DNA of 60,000 nt from Membranipora membranacea (GCA_914767715.1 OU612066.1:28868283-28928282), one strand, 5' to 3'; numbered from the stretch's first letter, positions 12,326-26,778 are shown. Made by a program: numbers and translations. Notes: a model not told the origin generated them from the letters alone.

Positions 12326-12644
12326 GGCCACACCAAATTAATGTCTTGATCTAGATGACGAGCAAGAAGGAATTTTGGAGGAGGGAGGAGGTATATTATT
12401 TTTCATTTTATGCCAAAATACTAGAGGAGGCTGGAGGGAATTCCATTTTATTGTTTTATTTTTGGCAATTATTGAGAGGACGCTGGAGGGAAATTCATTT
12501 TATCACACATTTTGTGTTATTTTTACAATAATTTAGAGAATGATCAGCTGGAGGCTGGAGGTAATTTTAGTTTATTTCTATGATCCAGATAATATTTTAG
12601 AGGAGGGAGGTAAATCTAGATCAAGACATCAATTTGGTGTGGCC
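12326..12644. mobile_element. MITE with 31-bp terminal repeats and a TTA target duplication
   Basis: The left end starts GGCCACACCAAATTAATG. The right end is its near-perfect complement over about 31 bp, with one mismatch. TTA flanks both sides (12323-12325, 12645-12647). The interior holds two to three degenerate copies of a roughly 60-bp unit with a GCTGGAGG core followed by AT-rich DNA. Unit 2 lacks the element at the matching place near 22487-22500. The 3-bp TWA target again suggests the PIF/Harbinger group. Confidence 0.7.
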
Positions 12645-13552
12645 TTATGGTGCATCTGTTGGCAATTTTATCAAGCAGGATATAGCTTTTTCACACCTAC
12701 AATGATTAGACATCCCACATTTCAGCATGTCTCTGTGTTAGATAATGGTTGAATGGCTCGAGACAAGGGGGTTGGGCGTAGGTGACAATAACAACCACAT
12801 CTTCCAATGCCTATGGCTGCTTGTTGATGGAAAGGAAGGGAAGCGTTATTCTAACCTAACCCTAGCAAACTTCACATTGGCTGCATTATGTAAATTTCAC
12901 TTCACCCAAAATCTCAATCTATCACAATGCTTCGTAGCTAGCTGGAATTTTCTAAGCAGGTGCTGAGTCAAGCCTTTGTTATGTAAATTTCCAAATGTCT
13001 GAAAGCTACCAATTCAACCATTTCAACAGTATTATATTCATCATGTAAAAAAGCGGGTCTTCCCTGTTAGCTGAAATACCTTAATCCGCCTTCATGTGAG
13101 TCATGAATGGCTCTGTGGAGGATGGTTTGGGTCAAGTGGATCTTCTACTAAGCCATGTAATAAACCCATCGTCTAGCTCTTAAAATTGTCTAATCCATTA
13201 CCCAACCAAGTCATTGACGTTGCACCTAAATTGCACACCTCAATAAACTCAGTCCATTATAATTCTCAATAATAGAGCACCTGAGTCTTGATTAGCTTGT
13301 TAAATAGAGAAGGTCTATAAAATGAGCGTTGCTCACAAATAAAAACCTCAATCTCATCTTGATCTGAAACCAGATTAGATAATAGGCAAACACAATAGTA
13401 AACCTATTAAACAGTCTGAATTATTTATTCATCAATCAGACTAATATTGTTGCTCGTATGAAAACATCACCGCATTACTCAAATCAGAAGCGATACTTGA
13501 GCGCACTGAACAACTTGACAGTGAGCAGTATGCATGCATGTAGAGAGGGGAG

Positions 13553-13564
13553 TATATATAAAAA
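13553..13564 (+). promoter_or_regulatory. TATA box of the first Ly6 gene
   Basis: TATATATAAAAA lies about 250 bp before the ATG, inside a block (about 13490-13690) almost identical in unit 2. Just upstream is ATGCATGCATG, also shared. A transcription start some 25-30 bp further on is inferred; the 5' UTR may contain an unseen intron. Confidence 0.6.
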
Positions 13565-13813
13565 AGTAGGAGCTACAGACAGGACAGGATTAGACAGACG
13601 CCACTGAGACAATCATCTGATCACTGCAGTCTCTTCATCAACGGAATACCTCCAGGGCTTAGAAAGCAGTTCACATGTTAATTACATGCTAGTACGTTCG
13701 AATCAAAATCTAACAAGAGGGACCGAAAGTTGACAGCTCAATAACTTAATACTCTCAGCTTACTCAGCTTCCCCTACATCTAAACTTGCTACGAGTAGAT
13801 TCTTACTGCAGCT

Positions 13814-16800
13814 ATGGGCAGCTGGACACTATGGATATCTATAACGATGCTGACTTTCTATGCTGCACATGCCGAGACGGCAGTAGAAGTAAATGTAGTT
13901 GGAGGCATCCCTAGATCAGGTAAGTTTATCATCATCTGTTGTCAGCATCGCTGGTTGACCAGTACAACCTGCGGACTAATATTATCACTTATATTATGGC
14001 CTGGCACAGTGATGGGTCGAGAGCCATGAAATCTGAAGTAGGGATTTCCATGGGGAATCTGAGGTTACTTTCAGAACTAAAGGTGATACTTCTTGCAGGG
14101 ACCACCCTCCCTGCTTGTAGCGCATACCATCGTTCATGTTTTCGCCTGTGTTTGTAAGTTAAATCCATAGACTTATTAATTTATTATGATTGAATCTAAA
14201 TCTTAATTACCACGCGCTCACGGGAGAGGGGAGGGAGTTGATTACTCAAACCAATGTACTCCCTCTCATTGCTCAAACTGGGTAAGCTCATAATATTTTG
14301 TCAACCGCCCTCCGCAAATGGCAAGGTTTATGTTTGTAATAAATGTGAACCGATTGCATTGCATGTTCATACCAGGTGTTTACAGTACAACAGCGAAGTT
14401 TTAGGAAGCATATCACTGACTCACAAGCAAATTGACATATTTGTGTTATCTATTTTAGACTTGGTATGCTGGACATGTCCGAATCATATTGATAATGAAT
14501 CATGTAACAGATGGGCGCCTAACCTCGCCTGCCCGCAAAGTAAGTTTTGTCCCATCAAACTTCTCAGTCTTATAATTGTAAAAAAAATGTACTGAGGACA
14601 TGAATAACCTATCCATTGTGGCCAGGCCAATATCACACCTGAAATTGTCAATTTTTTTGTGAATGGTACATCACAATCAAAGATTATAAATACTGTCACA
14701 ATACACAGGAATGCAGTGTAAAGATACATTTTGTTGAATAAGAAAACTGCTACCACCTGGACTATGGCTTTTAATGGGCTGTTTAGTGAATGTAATAACG
14801 CTAAGGTATTTGTGCTTGCCAGAGCCTCAAAACATATTCATTATCATGATGATGAAAAAATAATATCCATAGTGTTTTGCTCACAAGACCAAGTCTAGAG
14901 TCCAAAATTTATCCGCATCATCATTGGGAATCATGTTACAGTTTTCTATTTTCTTCTGGACCTGAAGTTTGTCAATACTTAATAAAAACCTGCCATTGCA
15001 TTGCATGTTCAATGATTTGATAATTAAACTTTAATCTAACATACTGTACCATTAGGGCACTTATATCAGGAAAATACCCTGGAGAGATTGAGTGCTCTTT
15101 GCTAGATAGCGAGCTGATAGGAACGCCAATATGTGCTGAACATGAATTATTGACAATATTTGCTGATACTAAACTAAAGAGCTAAGATTGTGAACTTGAT
15201 AAACATCATAGCTCAGAGGGTCAGCATTAATTCTGGCCTATGTATATTTTTTTATCACTGGTTTTCTGAATCATCATCGCTATAAACTAATCGCTGCTCC
15301 TCCACAGATTTAGATTTACAGGTTTTAGAGCCCATCACTAATATATTATATAAAAAGGTACCTATTGTTCACCTTCGATCCTACTCCTACTCCCACACAA
15401 AGTATGTGTAAGCTGTGGAACACCGGTTTCGAATCAAATCTTACCTACGCAGACAGAGCACATGAAGAAACAATCGATGACCACATAACAAGAGTTGTCA
15501 CGGTTTTAAAAGATTTTAGTTTCTATAAATAAAGTATGCTCCTAACTATGATTACTCCAAGAATTTAAAGTTGCCGATGGTTTTTACCTTCAAACAGAGT
15601 ACTGCTTGATATGACTGGGATGTCCTAGGGCTGATACAAGGCGTATAGCTATTCATGACCTTGACATTGCTTTCATTCTATGATTACAGACCACACAGTA
15701 TGTCAGACAGTACACATGTTTAGTATGAATAAAATGGAGAGTCTCTCTGTGGAGAAGAGATGTGTCAAACCATCAGCATGTACAGAGGATCATGTCCGCT
15801 GTGAGCTCTCTGATGATGCCGCTACCAAGGTAAGCCTGTGTTCCATCCATAACGGGATCATGACATCACAGAGTTCGGGTATCCTTACTAAAGATGTCAT
15901 TGTGTAAAACTACTCTTTAGGTTTTACATCACTTCCTCACAGAAGGGGATGTTGATGGTGAGGACAACTCCTAGTTCTATTTGGACTGTGGTAGGGAGAC
16001 TGGGACATGTGTCACACCCTCTCTGCTCCTTGATTGCAGTGCAAGATAATTAGTTAATTTTTGAATCACAGAAGATATTATGGGTTACCTGGGGAACGAA
16101 TTGGGCGTTGCTCATAGTACAGGTAGCAACATGCCCGTCATCAAATCAGTTTTCATGTGCTACCTATAGTGTTTTGCACTAGTTGCGTAGTTGTGCAGTG
16201 TGCACACACTCACTGTCACACATCCAAGCATACCATGATTGGCATGCCATTGATTTAAATGGAATAAATTATTATGAACCCATCCTTGAGTTTAACATAA
16301 ATTAAGTTCACTACTCTTTCTTTTCACATTAGCCTCCATTTGCCACACTTCCTCCTTCGTGGGAGAGGTTTTTACTGCCGAATGACATATCTTATGATAG
16401 ATAGGAAAATAAAACAGTGCCGAAAATTACACTTTATTATACATCACTCTCATACTTGACAGTTGAGTGCGAAACTTTGTCAAGATACTCAGGATCCAGC
16501 CGCACATTTTACCTTCGCCAACTACCCCCATTGATAGACTTGAAATAAAACAATCAAGGTGGGACCGGTGTAATTAATCTTAGTGAGTGCATACTAATAA
16601 CTCTCCATTTCTCCATCTAGCTCTGCGTGTCATGCTGCAATGGTCAGTTATGTAATGAAGAAGTCCCCACAGATATGTCCAGTGCTATAAATCTATCGTC
16701 AGTGTTTGATGTTACCTCCTCTGCTGATATTCACCCTACCTCTCATATACTGACTCTGTTAGCTGTAATAGCAGCCATGTGGCAGACTGGATTTAGCTGA
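13814..16800 (+). CDS. Ly6/uPAR-domain GPI-anchored protein, copy 1
   Basis: Four exons in continuous phase: 13814-13919, 14459-14539, 15690-15829, 16621-16800; 507 nt, 168 aa. Residues 1-20 (MGSWTLWISITMLTFYAAHA) form a signal peptide. The mature part shows the Ly6/uPAR cysteine pattern: VCWTC, then ESC, LAC, TVC, KRC, SAC, VRC, and the hallmark C-terminal block CVSCCNGQLCN. A polar linker follows, and the chain ends in a hydrophobic stretch (LTLLAVIAAMW), as in GPI-attachment signals. The predicted product is an extracellular three-finger protein tethered to the membrane. Ligand or receptor cannot be told from sequence. Copy 2 differs at only a few residues, for example IDNE versus MDNE and DVTSSADIHP versus EVASSAVIHT, so both copies look constrained. 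Confidence 0.85.
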
Positions 16801-19800
16801 GGGAAACATCGATACACGAGGCGGAAGAAGGTGTTATGATGAAATACGCTGGTTCTCTGAGGTTGGGAATACCTCCATCAATTTTGGATTCTCGTTAGCA
16901 AGCAGTGAAGAGACGTCCAAAAACTCAGGGTTATAGTTTATAAGCGAAGGACTGCCTACACAAGGATATTAGGCTAATATCAGTGATATATGTAAGTATA
17001 TGCATCTCACCATACCTCAACGGCTGTTATAGTTTCCAAATAATGTGAGGATATAACACTGATTTAGTTACCACATAAAATCTCTGATCTGAGCGAGATG
17101 CAGTGGTGTTATTTATGGTCTTTTCTTACTATAATACTGTTCTGTGCTAGATAAATTGGAATTTGAAACTCGGACTGGAAATATGGCCTTCTGTTTATTA
17201 TTACCATGTTGTTCTATTAGTAAGCAAAACCATGTGACATGCTTCGCTACTGATAAAGGAGGGGACAATTTCCCTAATGCAGCTCTTATTATTGAATATC
17301 TAATATTCTAAATTGTAGACTGCCTTCCCAGGCTAAGCCTCTCCCTACTTATCTGATTATTTTCTTTTTAGTACAGAGTGATAAACAGCAGATTGTGGTT
17401 GAAGTTTTCCACGACTCGGATATCTTCCATTGCCCTCCCACATTCAGAGGAATAGTCTTGTTCTAGCCACTACCTGACCCATCTGTGCCAATTTAGAGTG
17501 CATCTAACACTCGGAGATATACCTCATCACAATGGACATTCTATGCATGAGCCTCATTAATATTTCACAGTTACTATGTTTCATGGTGCGTAATCAAAAA
17601 TATATCACCATTGCATATTGTTTTATCACTTTTATCTTGGCATGACAGAGGCTGGAAAATATAGGTTAGAAGTAAGCATCCTGATAACATAGCACATACA
17701 AAAGACGCAGTTAATATACAGTAACAGGGACAACTTTGTTGTATTCAATCCTCCAGGCACAGTGAAGAGTGCATCCTATCATGAATAATTTTCAACACAA
17801 GCCTGTCATTGAAATTCAAACACATTCAGCTCAATCAAGCCAGGGAGTTGGTTCCAACAGGGAATTTTGCTAAACTCCAAGTTGGGAGTGATCTCCTTAA
17901 TCAACAGGAAAGGACAACTTTAAAAACATAATCAGAACTTTAATGAGTAAGCAGTACAGGAGTAGCGATAATAGCACATGCTTGGTAGCAACGGCTATAA
18001 AGCTTATGAACTCCGTGATATTATGATTAGTATAATTTTTTATATTTTTATTTTTAACTATGTATCATCAGCAATTTTACATTGACTCAACTTTTAGCTC
18101 AGTCGAAGCATCATAATATGGTGTATTCAATGAACTGGAAGAGGGAGTTCATTGGTGTATTATTTCTCTTTTCAGAGACTGTAATAAACTGTATATATCG
18201 CTTTAGTCTAGCAAAGTGTGAACGAACACAGTATTTATAATATTTTGTAATACTATACTATACATTACACAAGTCCTGGTTTGTATCATCTTTATGTGAT
18301 ATATAGCCTTATCTTTGCAACTCCCTTCACACACTGTATGTGGCTTCCTTCGCTTCTTCAGTGCATCTTGTAATTTGCAACATTAATTATCAGATCTCAA
18401 CAGCTGCTCAAAATCAATGGGATTACAAAAGGCCGATGTGTTTGTCATACATGACATAACACCGGCTCGAAATTATATTCAATATGCAGATCTCAGGCCA
18501 CCACCAAGCAAGCCATGACTCTCTGATATAATTGTTTGCATGCTGAAGTCTACTCATGAAATTGACATGTTCTGTGTGGATGAAGTAATTCAAAACATCA
18601 AAGTTATTGAATGTCAGGCAACACTCTAATTAGCTGTTTATTTCAACATCAAAGTGCTACCTGGAGTTGTAAACACTGCAAAATTTGTCCTGACAAAACT
18701 AATACAGGCTTTTATTTTCTCTGCAAATAATCAGAAGAATTGTACAATGGTGAAGTTACATGTATTATCCTGAAAACAAATAAAATGTACTGCAATATAG
18801 CACAGCCCGATTAACATTTCAATGTAATAAAGTTGTGATATTTGAGGAATACAGCTATGGTCCATTGAAAAAAAAAATTCTGAAATCTAGATCTTAAAAT
18901 AGTCCCAACCATGCTCACCTTCAGAGCTTGGTATCACATTCAATACAATACTCAGACAAGAGTATCACATATCAACATTACACAAACTTCTCAAGCTGAT
19001 ACATTATTGTATGTTGTCATTGTTTGTTTAGCTTTTGGCCTTTTCAGGAATTTCTCACACAATGGATTATCATAGTGGCTGATAAAAGCAAAAACAAAGT
19101 CTATAGCTGTATATCTTTATTGCAGGCAGTACACAGTATTTATAATCTCTGCTGGTACTCAAAGTAAACCATTTCTATATTTATCTCCAAAAGCCCACTC
19201 CATAATATATTCCGATCAGTTGTGACTTGCCATGTCAATAATAGTTTATGTAGGTTTTGGCCTGAGTAAAGATGTCTATGGCTAATGAGTGTTATATTCC
19301 AGTGTCTATTTGGCTGCAAGTGTAAGGTCACTATTACTCATTTGTAAAACAAGACAAGGTTTGAAGGCTCATAGTCTGAGCCCCCCCCCCCCCCATAATC
19401 TTGCCCCGTCCATTGGTACCCTGGATCAAGATGAGCAAGAATATACAAAGCCTCAATCAGAATTCGTCATCAGACAACTTTAGATATTAACTAAAGGGCT
19501 TTCTGTGCTTTTTTGACCCAAGCCGAAAAACAGCGTGATACCCACCCTTGGTATATTTTTTGTGAATTTCAAGTCAGCGTCATTACCCCCGGTTAATCAT
19601 ATTATTGTGATTTCCGATGTGTAACATTAACCTCGTTTAAATCGGTCAGGTACCACACCTTTGTCACTCCCTGGTTGCCTTATGCTATTTAATTAGGGCG
19701 GTGATATTTTTATGACCTCGAGTTTAATGGAGATATTTCTCAGAAGCCAGTATCCCAAACTACAAATTTCAAGGAAGTGGCGATGGACTACGCCCGGGCT

Positions 19801-22800
19801 TCAATTCAACCTCATGGTCCTGGTCCTGACTGGTACGTATAACTTCCTATAAGATTCGGTAATAAGGGATCAAATTGTAAACAACAAACATCATTCTTCA
19901 CCAACTGACCGCCAAGACAATCTATAAATACAAAGCCTTCACTTTGCATGGTGCTGCTTCCTTTGATCTCTACAGTAATTAGGGGCCTACATTGATTTTA
20001 TCAAATTTTAGAGCCCCAAGTATCAATTCAATATTTGCTCATCCAGCTGATCAGAGACAGATGTTTTTGTTAGGCTTGATCAAAGACCATCAAAATTCTA
20101 GGACAATGAGGCCCCCCCCCCCCCCATTCATTAGTTGCCATAAAGTTGTCCAGTTTTTACTGCAGCTTCCAGTTTTGAGATAATTATTATTCTGGAAACC
20201 TATGTCCAGTTCCATGACTAATTTTGTAACAAATTAGAATTTTAGGTTAATTAATCAACTGCGTTTATGTGTGTGCAAGTGCAGTTTCCACATTTGGGGT
20301 CCGCCAATCCGAAATTAGAAACACAAATCAGGTTGTATCATCGTTCTTGACCAACTGACCACCACATTGTGAATAATCGCCAGGTATTGAGAAAGCTAAT
20401 GTCTCTGCTACCTATTGATCCCTAATAAAATACACAGATTTTATGATTGAATACCATCCAGGTTTCAGAGTGAGATCAACAGCAATCTTTGCTAAACAGC
20501 AGATCGAGTCTCATCATGAACACACAAAATGATACACGAGATTAATCTCACACTGATTTGTTACATACCATATCATATATCTATGCTTTGGGAAGCCAGA
20601 TTAGGGACTTTGAAAAGATAATGGTTTACATTTAAAAATAACAATCTAAATAGTACTATTCATCCAGATGGCTTGAGGCTACCTAATAAACTCTGTCATA
20701 TTTTGTGGTTCAAACAGGTTCAAAGTGAAAAGGCTGGCTTCTATAGATGGATTGCTATGTCAGGTATTTCAGTATTATGTTAATGCTGTGGGTATATGCA
20801 TAGGAAACAAGGACACACTTTCTCATGGAAACTAATTTATCATAATTTTATACTGCTTAAAAAGTATGGTTATAATTATTTTTCGTTATGTTTTGTCACC
20901 ATTGTTTTGTTGTTAGTGCAAAAAGAAAAAAGTCATGGTTAGATGTCAAAATCAAGCTGTTTTTCTAGAAAATGTTAGAGAGATCTAGTTTTCTCTTTCT
21001 GGAAAGTTGTCAGTATTATCACTTTTATCCTCTCTAAAACCGGCCAGTTCACATTTTAATAATCATGATTTATGTGTGATAAAAACTGTAATAAAACCAC
21101 AATTACTTCTCATCTATCCTGCCATAAGAGGATATTCACCTGAAATTGCCCACTAAATCACCCCAAAAATTTAAGTTCCCAGGAGCTTGGCTGTTGACAT
21201 ATCGTCACTGGTGCACCTGGCTCAGGTACACCAGGGGCTGTAGAACTTGGCAGTTTTGATACACTGCATATTTTCGAACAAGCCAGCATGATTTTTATTC
21301 CACTCAGAAATTTTTGTCTGAGCTACTAGCATATTGTGACGCCATGCATTTCTGGTACAATCCATAGAGAAATTCCTTTTGAAGCGACATTTACAACCTT
21401 TACCTGAGCTACTGACAGATTATTTGCAATCAATTTTCATACAGAAGCAGGCGTGAAATACTGCCATTTTATTTGATAACAGCCTACTTAAAATTTCATA
21501 TACCATCTAAAAGGATATCTAAAATATCAATAACGTGTTGTTGGTTTATAACACTTGAGTTTTGGATGAGAACAAAAGAGAGAATGGAAGTGTTGAGCTC
21601 CTAGACAGAGTAGTGAGCTCTTGACATCGGCCCTCTCTGAGAGATTAATCAGCTATTGATGTGAGAATGTGTGGTGTGGTGAGAATACATTCACTCACTC
21701 TCAACCAGACACTAATCGCCCACTCGGCAGCCATCATCTTCTCTAATATTTCGTAGATTTGGTATTTATTGAGGTCCATATGGTATGCCAAGGGCCATTT
21801 TGTAGAGTTTTTGATTATGTCATAAAGTAACAATGGCAGTCAAATAAATTGGGATATGAGATTTTAATAGGGAGAAAAGTAGTCAAATGACTAGACCATG
21901 GAAATTAATTCTTCAAAAGCACCGCCTGCGTTTTAATTTTATGAACTTTTAAGTGATGCCTTGTCTTCGCATCTTTGCATGACTTCTAATCAAATTGCCC
22001 TTATAATAGGTACGCCAAATCGTCGATCAGGAAAGAGTTATTGCAAATTAGAAGGAAGGTATTGTTGAATGCATGAGTTCCAGTATAATTGGTAGTAGTG
22101 ACAATGCCTTTATACTAATGGTCCATATCATCGATGTGATGCAAAGTTTCAACAAGCTGTTGAGACTGATGTCGCCAGTTCACTTGTCACAAACATGGTT
22201 CATTCGAATTAATATTTATGCTAATGGAAAATTTCACATTTTTCCTATGATCGTTTCGGCCTGGTACCAGTAAGAGTACATCAAGTGATCCTTGCTTCGG
22301 AAGCAGACCCGGCAATGAGAATATCACAGAGTTACACAGAGATCTAAGAAAACTTATAATGCATTTAAATTTTCACAAGACTAGGCAGGACACACCAGTC
22401 CAAAAGTATATATCTAAAGATTGCAACGCATTGCAAATCATGACGATTCAAGTGTATGTTTTGTACCCAAATACTTTGGGCCAGACTATTATGTTGCATC
22501 TGTGGACAATTCTGTCAAGCAGGGCAGGATATAGCCTGTTCACACCTATTAATGATTGGGCATCCCACATTTCAGCATGTCTCTGTGTTAGATAATGTCT
22601 ACATGATTCGCGACAAGGGGGCTGGCGTAGGTGATAATAACAACCACATCTTCCAATGCCTACGGCTGCTTGTTGGTGGAAAGGAAGGGAAGTGTTACCC
22701 TAACCTGACGCCCCCAACGGTGTAACAAACAACACATTGGCTACATTATGCACATTTCACCCAAAATCTTGATCTATTAAAATGCTTTGTGGCTAGCTAG

Positions 22801-23410
22801 AATTTTTTAAGCATGAGTCAAAGCCTTTGTAATGCAAAAATCTAAATGTCTGCGCGCTACCAATTCAACCATTTCTAGCAATAATATCTATACGTTGTAC
22901 ATATTATAAAAAGGGGCATCTTCCCTGTTAGCTGAAATACTTAACTCTCTTTCATGTGAGTCATGAATGGCACTGCGGGAGGATGGTTTGGGTCAAGTGG
23001 ATCTTCTACCAAGCCATGTAATAAACCCATTGTCTGGTTCTTAAAATTGTCTAATCCATTACCCAACCAAGTCATTGACGTTGCACCTAAATTGCACACC
23101 ACAATAAACTCAGTCCTATATAATTCCCGATAATAGAGCACTTGAGTCTTGATTGGCTTGTTCAATAGAAGAGGTCTATAAAATGAGCGTTGCTCACAAA
23201 TAAAAACCTCAATCCCATCTTGATCTGAAACCAGATTAGATAATAGGCAAACACAATAGTAAACCTATTATACAAACTGAATTATTTATTCATCAATCAT
23301 ACTAATATTGTTGCTCGTATGAAAACATCGCATTACTCAAATCAGAAGCGATACTTGAGTGCGCTGGACAATTTGACAGTGAGCAGTATGCATGCATGTA
23401 GCGAGGGGAG

Positions 23411-23420
23411 TATATAAAAA
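23411..23420 (+). promoter_or_regulatory. TATA box of the second Ly6 gene
   Basis: TATATAAAAA sits in the same conserved block as in unit 1, about 260 bp before the ATG and downstream of the shared ATGCATGCATG motif. It is two bases (one TA) shorter than the unit 1 box, which could change promoter strength. Confidence 0.6.
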
Positions 23421-23677
23421 AGTAGGCGCTACAGACAGGACAGGATTAGACAGACGCCACTGAGACAATCATCTGATCACTGCAGTCTCTTCATCAACGG
23501 AATACCTCCAGGGCTTAGAAAGCAGTTCACATGTTTATTACCTGCTAGTTTGATCACAGCGGAATATAACAGAAGAGACCAAACAAAAATATAGCTTAAT
23601 AACTTGATACTCTGAGTCTGAGCTTACTCAGATTCACCTACATCTAAACTTACTACGAGTGGATTTTCACTGCAGCT

Positions 23678-26600
23678 ATGGGCAGCTGGACACTATGGAT
23701 ATTGATAACAATGCTGACTTTCTATGCTGCGCATGCTGATACGGCGGTAGAAGTAAATGTAGTTGGCGGCATACCGAGATCAGGTAAGTTTATCATCTAC
23801 ACTTGTTGAGGTCGCTGGTTGATTAGTACAAACTGTGGACTTGTGGCCTGGCACAGTGATGGGTCGATAGCCATGAAATCTGGAGTAGAGATTGCCACAG
23901 GGAATTTGAGGTTGCGTTCAAATAAAAAAAACTAAAGGTGATACTTGTAACGCATACCCTTGTTCATATTTTTGCCTGTGTTTGCAAGTTTAATCCATAG
24001 ACTTAATAATTTGTTATGATATAATCCAATTAACATGCACTCACGGGAGAGGGGGAGAGAGGGAGTTGATCACTAAAACTGGGTTAGTTGATAATATTTG
24101 ATCAACCGCATTCTGAAAATGGCAAGGTTTATGTTTGTAAAAATGTGAATTGGTTGCATGTCCATACCAGGTGTTTCCAGTACAACAGCGAATTTGTAGG
24201 AAGCATATCACTGACTCACAAGCAAATTGACATATTTGTGTTATCGTTTTTAGATTTGGTTTGCTGGACATGTCCGAATCACATGGATAATGAGTCATGT
24301 AACAGATGGGCGCCTAACCTCGCCTGCCCGCAAAGTAAGTTTTGTCCCATCAAACTTCTCAGTCTAATAATTGTAAAAAAAATGTACTGAGGACATGAAT
24401 AACCTATCCATTGTGGCCAGGCCAATATCACACCTGGAATTGTCGGTGTTTTTTTGTGAATGGCACATCACAATCAAAGATTATAAATACTGTCACAATA
24501 CTGAGGAATTCAGTGGGATTGATGTCAAAGCATTGTATACTGAGTAAAGATACACTTAGTTGAATATGAAAGCCACTACCACCTGGACCTTGGCATTTAA
24601 TGGGCTGTTTAGTGAATGTAATAAGGCTATGGTATTTGTGCTTGCCAAAGCCTCAAAACCTATTCATTATAATGAAAATGAAAAAATAACAACCATAGTG
24701 TTTTGCTCACAAGACCAAGTCTCAAGTCTAAAATTTATACCCATCATCATTGGGTAATATTTGTTACAATTTTGTATTTAATTTATGTTTTTGCCCAACT
24801 TCTTTAAAGTGCACTATAATTTACCAAGCAGCTGCACGACCCAATTACACATGGATGTTTACTTCAACTTGTTTAACTATCAGTTACTGAGCAGTGAATA
24901 TCCGTCTCGCTCCCTGGAGATCTTAATTTCCTACAGAGATGCGCAGCCCTTCTGGACCTGAAGTTTGTCAATACTCTATAAAAACCTGCCAACCAATTTG
25001 ATGCATGTTCAATGATTTGATCATTAAACTTTAATCTAACATACTGTACCATTAGGGCACTTATATCAGGAAAACACCCTGGGGCAATAGAGTGCTCTTT
25101 GCTAGATAGCCAGCATGCTGTTATGTGCTGAACATGAATTATTGACAATATTTGCTGATACTAAAATGTGAACCTGATAAACACCATAGCTCAGAGGGTC
25201 AGCTAGTTCTGGTCTATGTATTTTTTATCACTGCCTTTCTGAATCAAGCGATGAAATCATTGCTATAAACTAATCACCGCTCCTCCACAGATTTAGATTT
25301 ACAGGTTTTAGAGCCCATATCTAATATATTATATAAAAAAAGGTACCTATTGTTCACCTTCGATCCTACTCCTACTCCCACACAAAGGATGAGTAAGCTG
25401 TGGAACACAGGTTTAAAATCAAACCTACGCAGCAGAACACTTGAAACAATCGAAGACCTCATATCAAGAGTTGTCACGGGATAAAAGTTTTGGGTTTTAA
25501 TAAATAATTACGTATGCCCCTAACAACTAACAAAACTATTACTCCAAGAATCAAAAGATGCTGATGGTTTTTACCCTCAAACATAGTACTGCTTGGTATG
25601 ATTGTGATTCGTAGTACAAGGGGTATAACTATTAAGCGACATTGACATCAGTTTCATTGTTTTATTACAGATCACACAGTATGTCAGACAGTACACATGT
25701 TTAGTATGAATAAAATGGAGAGTCTGTCTGTGGAGAAGAGATGTGTCAAACCATCAGCATGTACAGAGGATCATGTCCGCTGTGAACTCTCTGATGATGG
25801 CGCCACCAAGGTAAGACTGTGATCTAGACCATTTGTATCATAGCAGGACATCACAGAGTTATGATATCCTTACTAGAGATGTCATCGTGTAAAACTACTC
25901 TTTAGGTTTTGCATCACTTTCCTCACAGAAGAGGTTGTGGATGGTGAGGACAACTCCTAGTTCTATTTGGACTGTGGTAGGGAGACTGGGACATGTGTCA
26001 CACCCTCCCTGCTCCTTGATTGCAGTGCAAGATAATTAGTTAATTTTTGATTCACAGTAGACATTATGGGTTACCTGGGGAACGAATTGGGCGTTGCTCA
26101 CAGTACAGGTAGCAACATACCCGTCATCAAAACAGTTTTTATGAGCTACCTACAGTCTTTCGCACCATTTGCGTAGTTGTGCACACACCAACTGTCACAC
26201 ATCCACGCATACCACGATTGGCATGCCATTGATTGAAATGGAAACAAGTATTATGCACCCATCCTAGAGTTAAACATAAATTAAGTTCACTACTCTTTCT
26301 TTTCAAATTAGTCTTCATATGACACACTTCCTCCTTCGTAGGAGAGGTTTCTACTGCCGAATGACTTATCTTATGATGGATAAGAAAATAATACATTGCC
26401 CAAAATGACACCTTAATAAACATCACTCTCAGACTGTGTCAAGATATACAAGATCCAGCCACACATGTTACCTCAAACTCACATCCTACTTTTGCCAACT
26501 ACTTCCATGGATAGGCTTGGAATATAACAATCAAGGTGGAACCAGCGAAATCAATCTTAGCGAGTGCATACTAATTACCTGAGTTCTCTATTTTCTAGCT

Positions 26601-26778
26601 CTGTGTGTCATGCTGCAACGGTCAGCTATGCAATGAAGAAGTCCCTACAGACATGTCCAGTGCTATAAATCTATCGTCAGTGTTTGAAGTTGCCTCCTCT
26701 GCTGTCATTCACACTACCTCTCATATACTGACTCTGTCAGCTGTGATAGCAGCCATGTGGCAGACTGGATTTAATTGA
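23678..26778 (+). CDS. Ly6/uPAR-domain GPI-anchored protein, copy 2
   Basis: Four exons with the same lengths and phases as copy 1: 23678-23783, 24254-24334, 25671-25810, 26599-26778; 168 aa. The signal peptide is MGSWTLWILITMLTFYAAHA. All cysteines of the Ly6/uPAR pattern are kept, including CVSCCNGQLCN, as is the hydrophobic GPI-type tail. Most differences from copy 1 fall in the linker before the tail, which suggests purifying selection on the folded domain. Reading frame and splice sites are intact, so this is likely a second working gene. A candidate AATAAA polyadenylation signal lies at 27336-27341. The gene is tail-to-tail with calpain copy A. Confidence 0.85.

Larger units (their letters stand above)
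5328..17160. repeat. Segmental duplication of the Ly6 locus, unit 1
   Basis: Sequence from about 5328 (…ACATGGCCTT…) to about 17160 recurs in the same order in unit 2 (17161-27160). Shared landmarks include 5340/17180, 7000/18250, 8230/19840, 11000/21190, 13550/23410, all four Ly6 exons, and the flank after the stop codon. The two units abut directly. Identity looks highest in the exons, the promoter block and some intronic blocks. Unit 1 is longer because of a 0.3 kb local tandem copy at 6677-7310, the nested inverted-repeat element at 8841-10174, and the element at 12326-12644. Confidence 0.85.

Noticed and set aside
22456-22725. Open frame conserved in part between the Ly6 units (FQHVSVLDN…)
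   Set aside because: The frame is broken in unit 1 (stop and shifts near 12748-12790), so the similarity comes from the duplication, not from coding constraint.
13814-26778. Three-finger toxin genes
   Set aside because: The proteins carry a hydrophobic GPI-type tail and a long linker, as in membrane Ly6 proteins; nothing suggests a secreted venom toxin.
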